A stretch of 64,000 nt of DNA from Pseudomonas sp. UBA4617. GTDB lineage: Bacteria > Pseudomonadota > Gammaproteobacteria > Pseudomonadales > Pseudomonadaceae. Location of the stretch: assembly GCF_002386445.1 (NCBI RefSeq), contig NZ_DGIR01000008.1, positions 1 to 64,000 on the forward strand, in the 5' to 3' direction. This document shows, piece by piece, positions 27,808 to 36,357 of the stretch. The notes beneath the pieces were generated by a model, which searched no databases, had not been told where the DNA came from, and worked only from the letters and a program-made list of their open reading frames with translations. The position numbers and the translations under genes are program-made. Each line of letters starts with the position of its first letter. The stretch's first letter is position 1.

Positions 27808-29049
27808 ATGTTCAGACCCTTGCCCATCTTCATCGGCGCGCGCTATACCCGAGCCAAGCGCCGCAACCACTTCATCTCGTTCATCTCGATGACCTCGATG
27901 ATCGGCCTGTCGCTGGGTGTGCTGGCGATGATCGTGGTGCTGTCGGTGATGAACGGTTTCCAGCGTGAAATGAGCTCGCGCATTCTCGGCCTGGTGCCAC
28001 ATGCCGCCGTGCTTGGCGTGCAGCCGCTGGACAACTGGCACAAGGTGGCCGATGCTGCCCTGCAGGACCCGGCGGTGATGGCGGCAGCGCCAATTACCGA
28101 AATGGAAGGCATGCTCTCGTACAAGGGGGCGATGCAGCCGATTCAGGTCGGCGGTATCGACCCGGCCGAGGAGGGCAAAGTCTCGATCGTGGGCCAGCAC
28201 ATCGTCCAGGGGCGCCTGCAGGACCTGCAGCCGGGTGAGTTCGGTGTGGTCATCGGCGAGCTGACCGCGCGCCGCTTTCGCCTCAACACCGGTGACAAGC
28301 TGACCCTGATCGTGCCGGAAATCAGCAAGGAGCCCGGCGGCATCACCCCGCGCATGCAGCGCCTGACCGTGGTCGGCATCTTCAAGGTGGGGGCCGAGCT
28401 GGACGGCTCGCAGGCCTACATCCATGTGGCCGATGCTGGCGCCATGCAGCGCTGGGCGCCGGGCCAGGTGCAGGGCGTGCGCCTGAAGCTGCACGACCTG
28501 TATGCCGCGCCGCAGGTGTCCAAGGCCATCGCTGCCAGGCTGGGCGATGCCTACCGTGCCGATGACTGGTCCCATACCCAGGGCAGCCTGTTCAGCGCCA
28601 TGAAGATGGAAAAGACCATGATCGGCCTGCTGTTGATGATGATCATCGCGGTTGCCGCGTTCAACATCATCGCCACCCTGGTGATGGTGGTGAACGACAA
28701 GGGCCCGGACATCGCCATCCTGCGCACCCTGGGTGCCACACCGGCGCAGATCATGGGTACGTTCATGGTCCAGGGCAGCCTGATCGGCATTGTCGGCACG
28801 CTGATTGGCGGCGTGCTGGGGGTAATTGCGGCGTTCAATGTCAGCCAGATCGTCGGCTGGCTGGAGCGGGTGAGCGGGCAGCACATCTTTACTTCGGATG
28901 TGTACTTCATCAGCAGCCTGCCATCGCAGTTGCAGTGGGGGGATGTGGCGATCATCTGTACGGCCGGGTTGGTGATGAGCTTCCTCGCGACCATCTATCC
29001 GGCTTATCGCGCGTCGCAGGTGCAGCCGGCGATTGGCCTGGCGGTCTGA
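27808..29049 (+). CDS. lolE: Lipoprotein-releasing ABC transporter permease (second LolC/E paralogue)
   Basis: A 413-residue paralogue of the first permease. It shares the N-terminal FRPLPIFIGARYTRAKRRNHF, the SFISMTSMIGLSLGVLAMIVV helix and the C-terminal trio of TM helices. The two subunits form the asymmetric LolCDE complex; which is C and which is E cannot be settled by eye. The start giving MFRPLP is used, as in the paralogue. A terminator-like hairpin lies just upstream, so the LolE:LolC ratio may be set by read-through. Confidence 0.93.
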   Translation: MFRPLPIFIGARYTRAKRRNHFISFISMTSMIGLSLGVLAMIVVLSVMNGFQREMSSRILGLVPHAAVLGVQPLDNWHKVADAALQDPAVMAAAPITEMEGMLSYKGAMQPIQVGGIDPAEEGKVSIVGQHIVQGRLQDLQPGEFGVVIGELTARRFRLNTGDKLTLIVPEISKEPGGITPRMQRLTVVGIFKVGAELDGSQAYIHVADAGAMQRWAPGQVQGVRLKLHDLYAAPQVSKAIAARLGDAYRADDWSHTQGSLFSAMKMEKTMIGLLLMMIIAVAAFNIIATLVMVVNDKGPDIAILRTLGATPAQIMGTFMVQGSLIGIVGTLIGGVLGVIAAFNVSQIVGWLERVSGQHIFTSDVYFISSLPSQLQWGDVAIICTAGLVMSFLATIYPAYRASQVQPAIGLAV

Positions 29050-29064
29050 TGTCTGCTTGAGATA

Positions 29065-29088
29065 CTGGGGGCGCAGAGCCGCCCCCGG
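29065..29088. terminator. Stem-loop between convergent lolE and histidine kinase genes
   Basis: CTGGGGGC-n8-GCCCCCGG forms an 8-bp stem with one G-U pair, followed by TTTACCGCTTTT on the plus strand. It ends 1 bp before the 3' end of the kinase gene, so it may serve both genes. Confidence 0.6.
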
Positions 29089-29089
29089 T

Positions 29090-30442
29090 TTACCGCTTTT
29101 CAGTGAACACGATGACGAACCGTGTCCAGCCATCCTCGCACTCAGCTCGAATGCTTCCACCATGGGCCTGCACGATCGACCGCGTAATCGCCAGCCCCAA
29201 CCCTGCATGTTCGCTGCTGCCCTCCCGCCGTGCGGGGTCCACCCGGTAGAAGCGGTCGAACAACCGCGGCAACGTTGACGGGGCGATGGCCGTCCCGGTA
29301 TTGGCCACGCAAAGCGTCGGCCCCGGCGCCAGCGTCACCCGTATCTGCCCACCCGCCGGGGTAAAGCGCAAGGCATTGTCGAGCAGGTTGGACAACGCCC
29401 GGCGCAGCATGTGCCGGTCGCCCTGCAGCCAGGCCTCACCCTCGCGCGACAGCTGCACGTTGCTGTCCTCGGCCAGCGGGGCGTAGTACTCCAGCAGCGC
29501 ATCCACTTCCTCATGCAGCACCAGCGGCGTGTGCCCCGGCATCAGCAGGCCATGGTCGGCCTTGGCCAGGAACAGCATGTCGTTGACCATCTGCGCCATC
29601 CGCTGCAACTCCTCCAGGTTGCCATGCAGGGCCTCACGATATTCCTCGAGGCTGCGTGGGCGGGTGAGGGTGACCTGGGTATGGGTCAGCAGGTTGGACA
29701 GCGGCGTGCGCAGCTCGTGGGCAATATCGGCAGAGAATGCTGACAGGCGCTGGAAGGCATTGTCCAGGCGCTGCAACATGGCGTTCATGGCAGTGGCCAG
29801 CTCGGCCAGTTCTTCGGGCATCTGCGCCACCGGCAGGCGGGTGGTCAGCGACCGCGCCGACACGCTGGCGGCGACCTGGCCCATCTGCCGCAACGGGCGT
29901 AGCCCACGGCGTGCGGCCCAGGCACCGAGCAGCGCGGTGGCCAGCGCCGACAGGCCGACCGTCAACCAGATCAGGCGCTGCATGCCCTGCAGGAAGTGCT
30001 GGTGGTGGGTGATATCCAGGTACAGGGTCAGTTGCGGCGACTGCGCGGCGTCTTGTACCAGGTACCCGGCCAGGCTGCGGTAGTCCGTGCCTTGCTCCTG
30101 CAAGGTCGCCAGCCCGTCGGGCAGCGGAGCCCGGGGCAGGCCCGTGCGGCTTTCGAACCAGGTAGCACCGTCGCTGCCGCTGATGCGCAGGGCCAGGTCA
30201 GCCTGATGGCCCAGTTCATCGCGCAGGGCGGGCAGGCGCGCCTGCAGCTCGGCCGGGGTGGTGATGCCGGCCAGCTGGGTGCGGAACAGCGACAGGCGCG
30301 AGTCCAGCAGTTGCTGGTCCAGTTCAACGAAGTGCCGTGCGCTGGCCTGGCTGAAGACCAAGCCTGCGCCGAGCGAGACGGCGGCAGTGCAGGCGGCGAA
30401 CAGCAGGGCCAGGCGGCTGCCGAGGGACACCTGGCGGATCAT
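29090..30442 (-). CDS. Heavy-metal-type sensor histidine kinase (CusS/CopS-like)
   Basis: A 450-residue membrane kinase. TM1 lies at about 11-32 and TM2 near 165-187, flanking a periplasmic sensor domain. A HAMP domain follows, then the phospho-acceptor His in FSADIAHELRTPLSNLLTH, the N-box LSNLLDNALRFTPAGG and the G-box GLGLAITRSIVQAHGG. The layout fits the CusS/CopS/CzcS family that responds to copper or other metals, but no metal-resistance genes are adjacent, so the signal is unknown. The start overlaps the upstream regulator by 4 bp (ATGA), so the pair is translationally coupled. Confidence 0.9.
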   Translation of the reverse strand: MIRQVSLGSRLALLFAACTAAVSLGAGLVFSQASARHFVELDQQLLDSRLSLFRTQLAGITTPAELQARLPALRDELGHQADLALRISGSDGATWFESRTGLPRAPLPDGLATLQEQGTDYRSLAGYLVQDAAQSPQLTLYLDITHHQHFLQGMQRLIWLTVGLSALATALLGAWAARRGLRPLRQMGQVAASVSARSLTTRLPVAQMPEELAELATAMNAMLQRLDNAFQRLSAFSADIAHELRTPLSNLLTHTQVTLTRPRSLEEYREALHGNLEELQRMAQMVNDMLFLAKADHGLLMPGHTPLVLHEEVDALLEYYAPLAEDSNVQLSREGEAWLQGDRHMLRRALSNLLDNALRFTPAGGQIRVTLAPGPTLCVANTGTAIAPSTLPRLFDRFYRVDPARREGSSEHAGLGLAITRSIVQAHGGSIRAECEDGWTRFVIVFTEKR

Positions 30443-31119
30443 GCCTCGCGCTCTTCGAGGACGTAGCCCATGCCGCGTACGGTGTGAATCAGCTTGTTCG
30501 GGTGCGGGTCGTCGATCTTCAGGCGCAGGCGGCGGATTGCAACCTCGATCACATTGGTGTCGCTGTCGAAATTCATGTCCCACACCTGAGAGGCGATCAG
30601 CGATTTGGGCAACACCTCGCCCTGGCGGCGCAGCAGCAGTTCGAGCAGGGCGAACTCCTTGGCGGTCAGGTCGATGCGCTGGCCGGCACGCTCGGCGCGG
30701 CGACGGATCAGGTCCAGGCGCAGGTCGGCCAGGCTCAGGGTGGTGTCCTGGCAGGGGCTGCTGCCCCGGCGCAACAGGCTGCGCACCCGTGCCAGCAGTT
30801 CGGAGAAGGCGAACGGCTTGACCAGGTAATCATCGGCGCCCAGCTCCAGTCCGTGTACCCGGTCTTCGATGGCGTCGCGGGCGGTGAGGAACAGCACCGG
30901 TGTATCCATGCCGGCCTGGCGTACGGCCTGGAGAATCTGCCAGCCGTCCCGCCCGGGCAGCATCACGTCGAGAATCAGCAGGTCGTGGTCGCCGGTCAGG
31001 GCCAGGAACTGGCCGGTCTCGCCATCGGTGGCCAGCTCGGTGGCGAAGCCGGCTTCGTTCAGGCCCTGGCTCAGGTATTGGCCGGTGCGGGCCTGGTCTT
31101 CGACGATCAGCAGTTTCAT
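30439..31119 (-). CDS. OmpR-family response regulator (CusR-like)
   Basis: A 226-residue regulator: receiver domain with phospho-acceptor Asp51 (LLILDVMLPGRDGW), conserved Lys in DDYLVKPFAFSELLAR, then an OmpR winged helix (LTAKEFALLELLLRRQGEVL and VIEVAIRRLRLKID). It should be phosphorylated by the overlapping kinase and bind a direct-repeat or palindromic operator. Its own upstream region holds an unusual long hairpin. The regulated genes are not evident in this window. Confidence 0.93.
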   Translation of the reverse strand: MKLLIVEDQARTGQYLSQGLNEAGFATELATDGETGQFLALTGDHDLLILDVMLPGRDGWQILQAVRQAGMDTPVLFLTARDAIEDRVHGLELGADDYLVKPFAFSELLARVRSLLRRGSSPCQDTTLSLADLRLDLIRRRAERAGQRIDLTAKEFALLELLLRRQGEVLPKSLIASQVWDMNFDSDTNVIEVAIRRLRLKIDDPHPNKLIHTVRGMGYVLEEREA

Positions 31120-31147
31120 TGGGTTGCATTAGCTCCAGGTAGCGGCG

Positions 31148-31188
31148 CTGTCACGGTGGGAGCCGCAAGCGCGCTCCCACAGTGACAG
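31148..31188. repeat. REP-like long hairpin upstream of the response regulator
   Basis: CTGTCACGGTGGGAGC (31148-31163) pairs with GCTCCCACAGTGACAG (31173-31188): 15 of 16 positions pair, with a 9-base loop. The GTGGGAGC core is typical of P. putida REP sequences. It sits 29 bp upstream of the regulator start, in the divergent region with queF. Confidence 0.65.
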
Positions 31189-31342
31189 TACAGGGCTTTG
31201 GCCAAGATGATACGTGACCAGGCAGCCGCCCGCGCAAACTGACAAAGTTGTAATTCCCGCTAACCACCCGCTGACTTGCGCTGCAAGGCAGGGCGCAAAA
31301 CCGGTAGACTAGGCGCAATTTCGAACTTTCAGGTCAGTTTCC

Positions 31343-32173
31343 ATGCATCCTGCTGCCGAACATTCCCCGCTGGGCAAGTCCAGCGAATACATTGCCACCT
31401 ATTCCCCGCAGTTGCTGTTCCCGATCCCGCGTACCGCGAAGTGGGCCGAACTGGGGGTCACTGCCGAGACCTTGCCCTGGCAGGGCGTGGATTACTGGAA
31501 CTGCTTCGAGCTGAGCTGGCTGCTGCCCTCTGGCAAGCCGGTAGTGGCGATCGGCGAGTTCGCCATCCCGGCCGATTCGCCGAACATCATCGAGTCCAAG
31601 TCGTTCAAGCTGTACCTGAATTCCCTGAACCAGACTGTGTTCGCTTCGTCTGGCGAGCTTCAGGCCTGCCTGGAGAAAGACCTGTCCGCCGCTGCCGGCA
31701 AGCCGGTTGGCGTGAAGGTGCGCAGCCTGGCCGAAGTCGAGGCGCAGGGTGTGGTGCCCCTGCCGGGGCAGTGCATCGATACACTGGACGTTGCCATCAG
31801 CAACTACCAGCAGCCGCAGCCCGAACTGCTGCGTTGCAGCGCTGACCAGGTGGTCGAGGAAACCCTGCACAGCCACCTGTTGAAATCCAACTGCCCGGTC
31901 ACCGGCCAGCCGGACTGGGGCAGCGTGGTGGTCGAGTACAAGGGCAGGGCGCTGGACCCAGCCAGCCTGCTGACCTACCTGATCAGCTTCCGCCAGCATG
32001 CCGACTTCCATGAGCAGTGCGTGGAGCGGATCTACCTGGATCTGAAGAACCTGCTGCAGCCGGAGTACTTGACGGTGTATGCGCGCTATGTGCGCCGCGG
32101 TGGGCTGGATATCAACCCATACCGCAGCACCCGCGCGATCAGCCCGCAGAACCAGCGTCTGGTTCGCCAGTAA
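31343..32173 (+). CDS. queF: NADPH-dependent 7-cyano-7-deazaguanine reductase
   Basis: A 276-residue QueF of the long (YqeN-like, two T-fold) type. The family motif IIESKSFKLYLNSLNQTVF appears in the first half. The catalytic Cys lies in LKSNCPVTGQPDWGSV, and HADFHEQCVERIYLDL follows in the C-terminal half. It reduces preQ0 to preQ1 in the pathway to queuosine in tRNA. Single gene with its own terminator. Confidence 0.97.
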   Translation: MHPAAEHSPLGKSSEYIATYSPQLLFPIPRTAKWAELGVTAETLPWQGVDYWNCFELSWLLPSGKPVVAIGEFAIPADSPNIIESKSFKLYLNSLNQTVFASSGELQACLEKDLSAAAGKPVGVKVRSLAEVEAQGVVPLPGQCIDTLDVAISNYQQPQPELLRCSADQVVEETLHSHLLKSNCPVTGQPDWGSVVVEYKGRALDPASLLTYLISFRQHADFHEQCVERIYLDLKNLLQPEYLTVYARYVRRGGLDINPYRSTRAISPQNQRLVRQ

Positions 32174-32178
32174 GGTAT

Positions 32179-32205
32179 CGGGGCCGCTTTGCGGCCCCGT
32201 TTTTT
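32179..32205 (+). terminator. Intrinsic terminator of queF
   Basis: CGGGGCCGC-TTT-GCGGCCCCG with a 9-bp stem is followed by TTTTTT. The last T is also the final base of the convergent DUF4404 stop codon, so the 3' ends of the two genes touch. Confidence 0.93.
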
Positions 32206-32468
32206 CAGATGCCCATGCTGTGCAGCGAGTTGGCAATGCTGCGCAGGGTGGCGGTGAGGTCGGGGTGGTCGGCCTCGAAGCGCTCGATCGCCAGGTTCAC
32301 CCCGTCCACCAGGTTGTTGTCTGGCGTGGCTTCTTCAAGTTTCAGTTGCGCCTCGATCTGGCGTGCTTCTTCATGCAGCGCGGCCAGCTCTTCGTCCGAA
32401 AGCGGCAGGTTGCGGTCCAGTTGCTCGCGCAAGCTGTTCAGGCGCTCTTGCAATTCGCGGGCAGGCAT
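32205..32468 (-). CDS. DUF4404 family protein
   Basis: An 87-residue, largely helical, acidic protein. It begins MPARELQERLNSLREQLDRN and continues LSDEELAALHEEARQIEAQL and VDGVNLAIERFEADHPDLTATLRSI across the rest of the domain, matching the DUF4404 profile. Heptad-like leucines suggest a coiled coil. No signal peptide or TM segment is present. Function unknown. A start 11 codons upstream is possible but lacks a good ribosome site. Confidence 0.8.
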   Translation of the reverse strand: MPARELQERLNSLREQLDRNLPLSDEELAALHEEARQIEAQLKLEEATPDNNLVDGVNLAIERFEADHPDLTATLRSIANSLHSMGI

Positions 32469-32590
32469 TGGCAGTTCTCCATCAATGGCTTGGCAAGCCA
32501 TGGACCTCAGCGAAGCGGCAAAGGTTCTGGCTTGTGTTCAGCGTAATCCACCTGTCGCAGCTTTGCATGATCCGTATCAACGGTGCTGTA

Positions 32591-33154
32591 TCAGGGTTTT
32601 TCGCCCTTGTGCCGACGCTGGGCGATATCCTGCAGGCAGGTGTCCAGCGCTTCGAGATGGTCGATCACCGAATGCACGCCCAGGCTGAACAGTTCCAGCG
32701 TCGCCTTGCCACGGACCAGGTCCCGTTGCTGCGCGGTCATGGCCTGCCATTGCCGTGAATTGTGGTCGCAGAACGGGCTGCAGGCGGCCAACCCCACCGT
32801 CCACAGCCCCGCATTGAGGCCAGACTGCAGCAGGCGCGGCTCGCCGCTGACCAGCACGCAGCCATCCAGGCGCTCGCTCTGCAGCGTCATCAGTGCCTGC
32901 CAGCAGGCGTTCGGTGCCGGCCAGCGCGCGTCATTCACCGTATGCCCCGGCAACCAGTCGGGCAGTACATGGGCCAGGCGCTGGCTGTGGCTGGGGTCGT
33001 GCTCATCCAGCCAGATGCACGGCACTTGGCGTTGGCGCAGGCTGGCGAGGGTGGCGAGTGCGCCTGGGGCGGGGGACGGTGCGCCATTGGCGGTTTGCAC
33101 CAGGCAGCCGCGCAAGCCGAACAGCACAGCGGTGAAGGCGGGTGCAGCATCCAT
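32591..33154 (-). CDS. Degenerate HAD-superfamily (phosphonatase-like) protein
   Basis: A 187-residue protein resembling HAD-IA/PhnX hydrolases: an N-terminal strand-loop AVLFGLRGCLV and a C-terminal SGLNAGLWTVGLA that matches the phosphonatase motif-IV region. The two motif-I aspartates (normally in FDLDGTL) are replaced by Gly13 and Arg15, and the motif-IV acidic residues are also lost. It therefore probably lacks phosphohydrolase activity and may bind a ligand or partner. It is divergent from mlaA. The start is the ATG giving MDAAPAF. Confidence 0.75.
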   Translation of the reverse strand: MDAAPAFTAVLFGLRGCLVQTANGAPSPAPGALATLASLRQRQVPCIWLDEHDPSHSQRLAHVLPDWLPGHTVNDARWPAPNACWQALMTLQSERLDGCVLVSGEPRLLQSGLNAGLWTVGLAACSPFCDHNSRQWQAMTAQQRDLVRGKATLELFSLGVHSVIDHLEALDTCLQDIAQRRHKGEKP

Positions 33155-33352
33155 GGCAACGTCCCTCAAATACTCCGCAGGCTATTGGGCGATTGTTACC
33201 GCCCTGTGACAGCGTGCACGGCGCAACCGTTGTTCACAAATTATCGAGCAGCGCTGTGTAAAGCTGCTTATCAGCCCGCAAGCCTCTATACTGCCGCCGT
33301 ACAGCAGCGCCCCGTTGCGCTTGCGGCCGAGAAATCCGATGGAGAAACACCT

Positions 33353-34060
33353 ATGCGTAGGATCGGTGCCAGTGTGATCGAACGAGTCACCCAGGCCTGT
33401 GTCTGTGCCAGCATGCTGCTGGCGCCCGTGGCAGCTACCCAGGCCGCCACTGAGGAAGATCCCTGGGAAGCGGTCAACCGCCCGATCTTCCGCTTCAACG
33501 ATACCCTTGACACCTATGCCCTCAAGCCGTTGGCCAAGGGTTACCAGGCGGTCACCCCGCAGTTCCTCGAAGACGGCATCCACAACGTCTTCCGCAACCT
33601 CGGCGACGTGACCAACCTGGCCAACGACCTGCTGCAGCTCAAGCCTCATGCCGCAGGCGTGGACACGGCGCGACTGATCGTCAACACCACCTTCGGCCTG
33701 GGCGGCTTCTTCGATGTCGGCACCCGGATGGGCCTGCAGCGCAACGATGAGGACTTCGGCCAGACCCTCGGCTACTGGGGTGTGCCGAGTGGCCCGTACG
33801 TGGTTATCCCGTTGCTCGGCCCGAGCACCGTGCGTGACGGCGTGGCCAGGTACCCGGACACCTATACCAAACCCTACCGCTACATCGACCATGTGCCGAC
33901 GCGCAACTCGATCTTCGCCCTGGACCTGATCGACACCCGCGCCGACCTGCTGTCGGCCGAGAAGCTGATCCAGGGCGACAAGTACATCTTCATTCGCAAT
34001 GCCTACCTGCAGAACCGCGAGTTCAAGGTCAAGGATGGCGAAGTCGAAGACGACTTCTGA
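33353..34060 (+). CDS. mlaA: MlaA/VacJ-family lipid asymmetry protein
   Basis: A 235-residue MlaA homologue. The core begins EEDPWEAVNRPIFRFNDTLD and contains NDLLQLKPHAAG, FDVGTRMGL and the YWGVPSGPYVVIPLLGPSTVRD signature in two adjoining parts. MlaA sits in the outer membrane and removes mislocalised phospholipid from the outer leaflet for retrograde transport by MlaC-MlaFEDB. The N-terminus is a signal-like segment ending ATQA, but I see no lipobox; E. coli MlaA is a lipoprotein. A weak -10 (TATACT at 33287) lies upstream. Confidence 0.92.
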   Translation: MRRIGASVIERVTQACVCASMLLAPVAATQAATEEDPWEAVNRPIFRFNDTLDTYALKPLAKGYQAVTPQFLEDGIHNVFRNLGDVTNLANDLLQLKPHAAGVDTARLIVNTTFGLGGFFDVGTRMGLQRNDEDFGQTLGYWGVPSGPYVVIPLLGPSTVRDGVARYPDTYTKPYRYIDHVPTRNSIFALDLIDTRADLLSAEKLIQGDKYIFIRNAYLQNREFKVKDGEVEDDF

Positions 34061-34108
34061 TCTGCCGCCTGCCTGGTCCTGCACGATCCCGTGCGCCAGG
34101 CAGGTGGA

Positions 34109-34408
34109 TCATTGCATGGCCAGGATCCGCAGGCCGAACTTCTGCTGGCCATCCGGCTGGTCGGCAATCCACACGACTTCGGTACTGGCATGCAGCCCTT
34201 TCAGCGCCGGATGCTCGGATTCGATCCGCACCTCGATACGGTCGCCTACCTGGAAGCGTTGCGCGGCCTGCACTTGCATGCCGCTGCTGGACAGGTCCAG
34301 GCACACCGCCGCAATCACCTGGCCTTCATGCAACAGGCTGACCTCGGTGTCGATGCGCATGCGGATGAAGTCGCGTTTTTCGGCATGGCTGGAGGGCGTG
34401 TGGGGCAT
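34109..34408 (-). CDS. Small PilZ-domain protein
   Basis: A 99-residue stand-alone PilZ domain. It begins EKRDFIRMRIDTEVSL, with the Arg-rich c-di-GMP motif (KRDFIRMR), and has DLSSSGMQV, matching (D/N)-x-S-x-x-G. It should bind cyclic di-GMP and act as an adaptor. Its 3' end converges on mlaA; upstream lies the rssB leader. Confidence 0.9.
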   Translation of the reverse strand: MPHTPSSHAEKRDFIRMRIDTEVSLLHEGQVIAAVCLDLSSSGMQVQAAQRFQVGDRIEVRIESEHPALKGLHASTEVVWIADQPDGQQKFGLRILAMQ

Positions 34409-34677
34409 GCTGCATGCTTCCTGTCGGGTTACCCTGGACGACTTTCTTATAACTCTCGGTGATTTGCGCTGTAAAGTGCGGCGAGGTCGACCCTTGCATG
34501 CTTGAAACGCCTGCCGGATGGGAGTACCGTCTGCGCCTTACAAGGTACCTCTGACAGTTGCCGGGCAGGTGTTCTTGTCCTACAACTCAAGTAGAGCGTG
34601 ACTATAGAGAATTCCCGTAGCTGGCCGTCTGCCTTGCCGACACCGCTGCACCAACCCAATCGGCGCCGTTCGCCCAC

Positions 34678-35862
34678 ATGCAGAAAACCAGTGCAACGCT
34701 GCTGATCATCGATGACGACGACGTGGTCCGTGCGAGCCTCGCCGCCTATCTTGAAGACAGTGGTTTCAGCGTCCTCCAGGCCGGCAATGGCCAGCAGGGG
34801 CTTCAGGTCTTCGAAGAACACCAGCCCGACCTCGTGATCTGCGATCTGCGCATGCCGCAGATGGGCGGCCTCGAGCTGATTCGCCAGGTCAGCGAGCGCG
34901 CGCCGCAGCTACCGGTGATCGTGGTGTCCGGTGCCGGTGTCATGAGCGATGCGGTGGAAGCGTTGCGCCTGGGCGCTGCCGACTACCTGATCAAGCCGCT
35001 GGAAGACCTGGCCGTGCTCGAGCACTCGGTGCGACGGGCTCTCGACCGTTCGCGCCTGGTGCTGGAAAACCAGCGCTATCGCGACAAGCTCGAAGCCGCC
35101 AACCGCGAGCTGGAGGCCAGCCTGCACCTGTTGCAGGAGGACCAGACAGCCGGTCGCCAGGTACAGATGAACATGCTGCCGGAAAGCCCTTGGGTGGCCG
35201 GCGAGTTCGCATTCGAGCACCAGATCATCCCATCGCTGTACCTGTCGGGTGATTTTGCCGATTACTTCCGTGTAGACGAACGGCGCATTGCCTTCTACCT
35301 GGCCGATGTGTCCGGGCATGGTGCGTCGTCGGCGTTCGTCACCGTGCTGCTGAAGTTCATGACCACGCGGCTGTTGTTCGAGTTCAAGCGCGGCGGCAAG
35401 ATGCGTGAGTTCAAGCCTTCGCAGGTGCTCAGCCACATCAACCGCGGGCTGATCAACTGCAAGTTGGGCAAGCACGTGACCATGGTCGGCGGTGTGATCG
35501 ACGAAGACACCGGCCTGCTGACCTACGCGGTTGGCGGCCATCTGCCGTTGCCGGTGCTGCATACTCCGGAGCATACCCGTTACCTGGAAGGCCGCGGCCT
35601 GCCGGTGGGGCTGTTCGACGAGGCCAACTATCAGGACCTGGTCGTGGAACTGCCGCCGCGGTTCAGCCTCAGCCTGATGTCCGATGGTATTCTGGACCTT
35701 TTGCCGGGTGACACGCTCAAAGATAAAGAAACCGCCCTGCCGGAAATCGTCAGGGCAGCAGGTGGTAGCCTGGATGGGCTGCGTCAACGTTTTGGATTGG
35801 CTACGCTTGGGGAGATGCCGGATGATATCGCCCTATTGGTGTTGAGCAGGAACCTTCAATGA
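34678..35862 (+). CDS. rssB: Response regulator with PP2C-type phosphatase domain, RssB
   Basis: A 394-residue protein. The receiver domain (1-120) has phospho-acceptor Asp56 (VICDLRMPQMGG) and Lys in YLIKPLED. A coiled linker follows, then a SpoIIE/PP2C phosphatase with DFADYFRVDERRIAFYLADV, the SGHGASSAFVTVLL metal motif and C-terminal SDGILDLLPG and PDDIALLVL. In pseudomonads RssB controls RpoS through the partner STAS protein RssC, presumably by dephosphorylating it. Its 3' end overlaps rssC by 4 bp (ATGA), so the two are coupled. Confidence 0.92.
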   Translation: MQKTSATLLIIDDDDVVRASLAAYLEDSGFSVLQAGNGQQGLQVFEEHQPDLVICDLRMPQMGGLELIRQVSERAPQLPVIVVSGAGVMSDAVEALRLGAADYLIKPLEDLAVLEHSVRRALDRSRLVLENQRYRDKLEAANRELEASLHLLQEDQTAGRQVQMNMLPESPWVAGEFAFEHQIIPSLYLSGDFADYFRVDERRIAFYLADVSGHGASSAFVTVLLKFMTTRLLFEFKRGGKMREFKPSQVLSHINRGLINCKLGKHVTMVGGVIDEDTGLLTYAVGGHLPLPVLHTPEHTRYLEGRGLPVGLFDEANYQDLVVELPPRFSLSLMSDGILDLLPGDTLKDKETALPEIVRAAGGSLDGLRQRFGLATLGEMPDDIALLVLSRNLQ

Positions 35863-36341
35863 GTACCGGTAGAATCCAGTTCGCCGAGCAGAGTGGTACC
35901 TTTGTACTGAAATTCGTCGGTGAAGTGCGTCTGACCTTGTGTTCGGCGCTGGATGCGACGATCGAGAAAATCTTCACGGCGTTGAATTTCTCGGCGATTG
36001 TCATCGACCTGACCGAAACCGAGAGCATCGACAGCACCACCTTGGGCCTGCTGGCCAAACTGTCGATCCTGTCGCGGCAGAAGGTGGGCCTGCTGCCGAC
36101 CGTGGTCACTACCAATCCGGACATTTCCCGTTTGTTGCAATCGATGGGTTTCGATCAGGTGTTCAACATCGTCGATCGACCCATTCCATGCCCGGAATGC
36201 CTGACCGACCTGCCGTCGCAGGACCAGAATGAGGACGTGGTGCGTTCCAAGGTGCTGGAGGCGCACAAGATCCTCATGGGCCTGAACGACTCCAACCGCG
36301 AAGCGTTCCATGACCTGGTGAATGCGCTGGAGCGTAGCTGA
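35859..36341 (+). CDS. rssC: STAS-domain anti-sigma factor antagonist, RssC
   Basis: A 160-residue STAS protein. VIDLTETESIDSTTLGLLAKL carries the phosphorylatable Ser and neighbouring Thr residues typical of SpoIIAA-like antagonists. After the STAS domain, a C-terminal extension contains CPECL with Asp/Asn-rich flanks, a possible metal site, and helices to residue 160. It is the likely substrate of the RssB phosphatase in a partner-switching module affecting RpoS. The stop codon lies within the arm of a downstream palindrome. Confidence 0.9.
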   Translation: MSTGRIQFAEQSGTFVLKFVGEVRLTLCSALDATIEKIFTALNFSAIVIDLTETESIDSTTLGLLAKLSILSRQKVGLLPTVVTTNPDISRLLQSMGFDQVFNIVDRPIPCPECLTDLPSQDQNEDVVRSKVLEAHKILMGLNDSNREAFHDLVNALERS

Positions 36342-36357
36342 GGCTCATATGAGCCTC
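36340..36357 (+). terminator. Palindromic stem at the rssC stop codon
   Basis: GAGGCTCATATGAGCCTC is a perfect 18-bp palindrome overlapping the stop codon. A T-rich run (CTTCTTTTTT) comes about 15 bp later rather than directly after the stem, so termination is plausible but not canonical. Confidence 0.45.
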
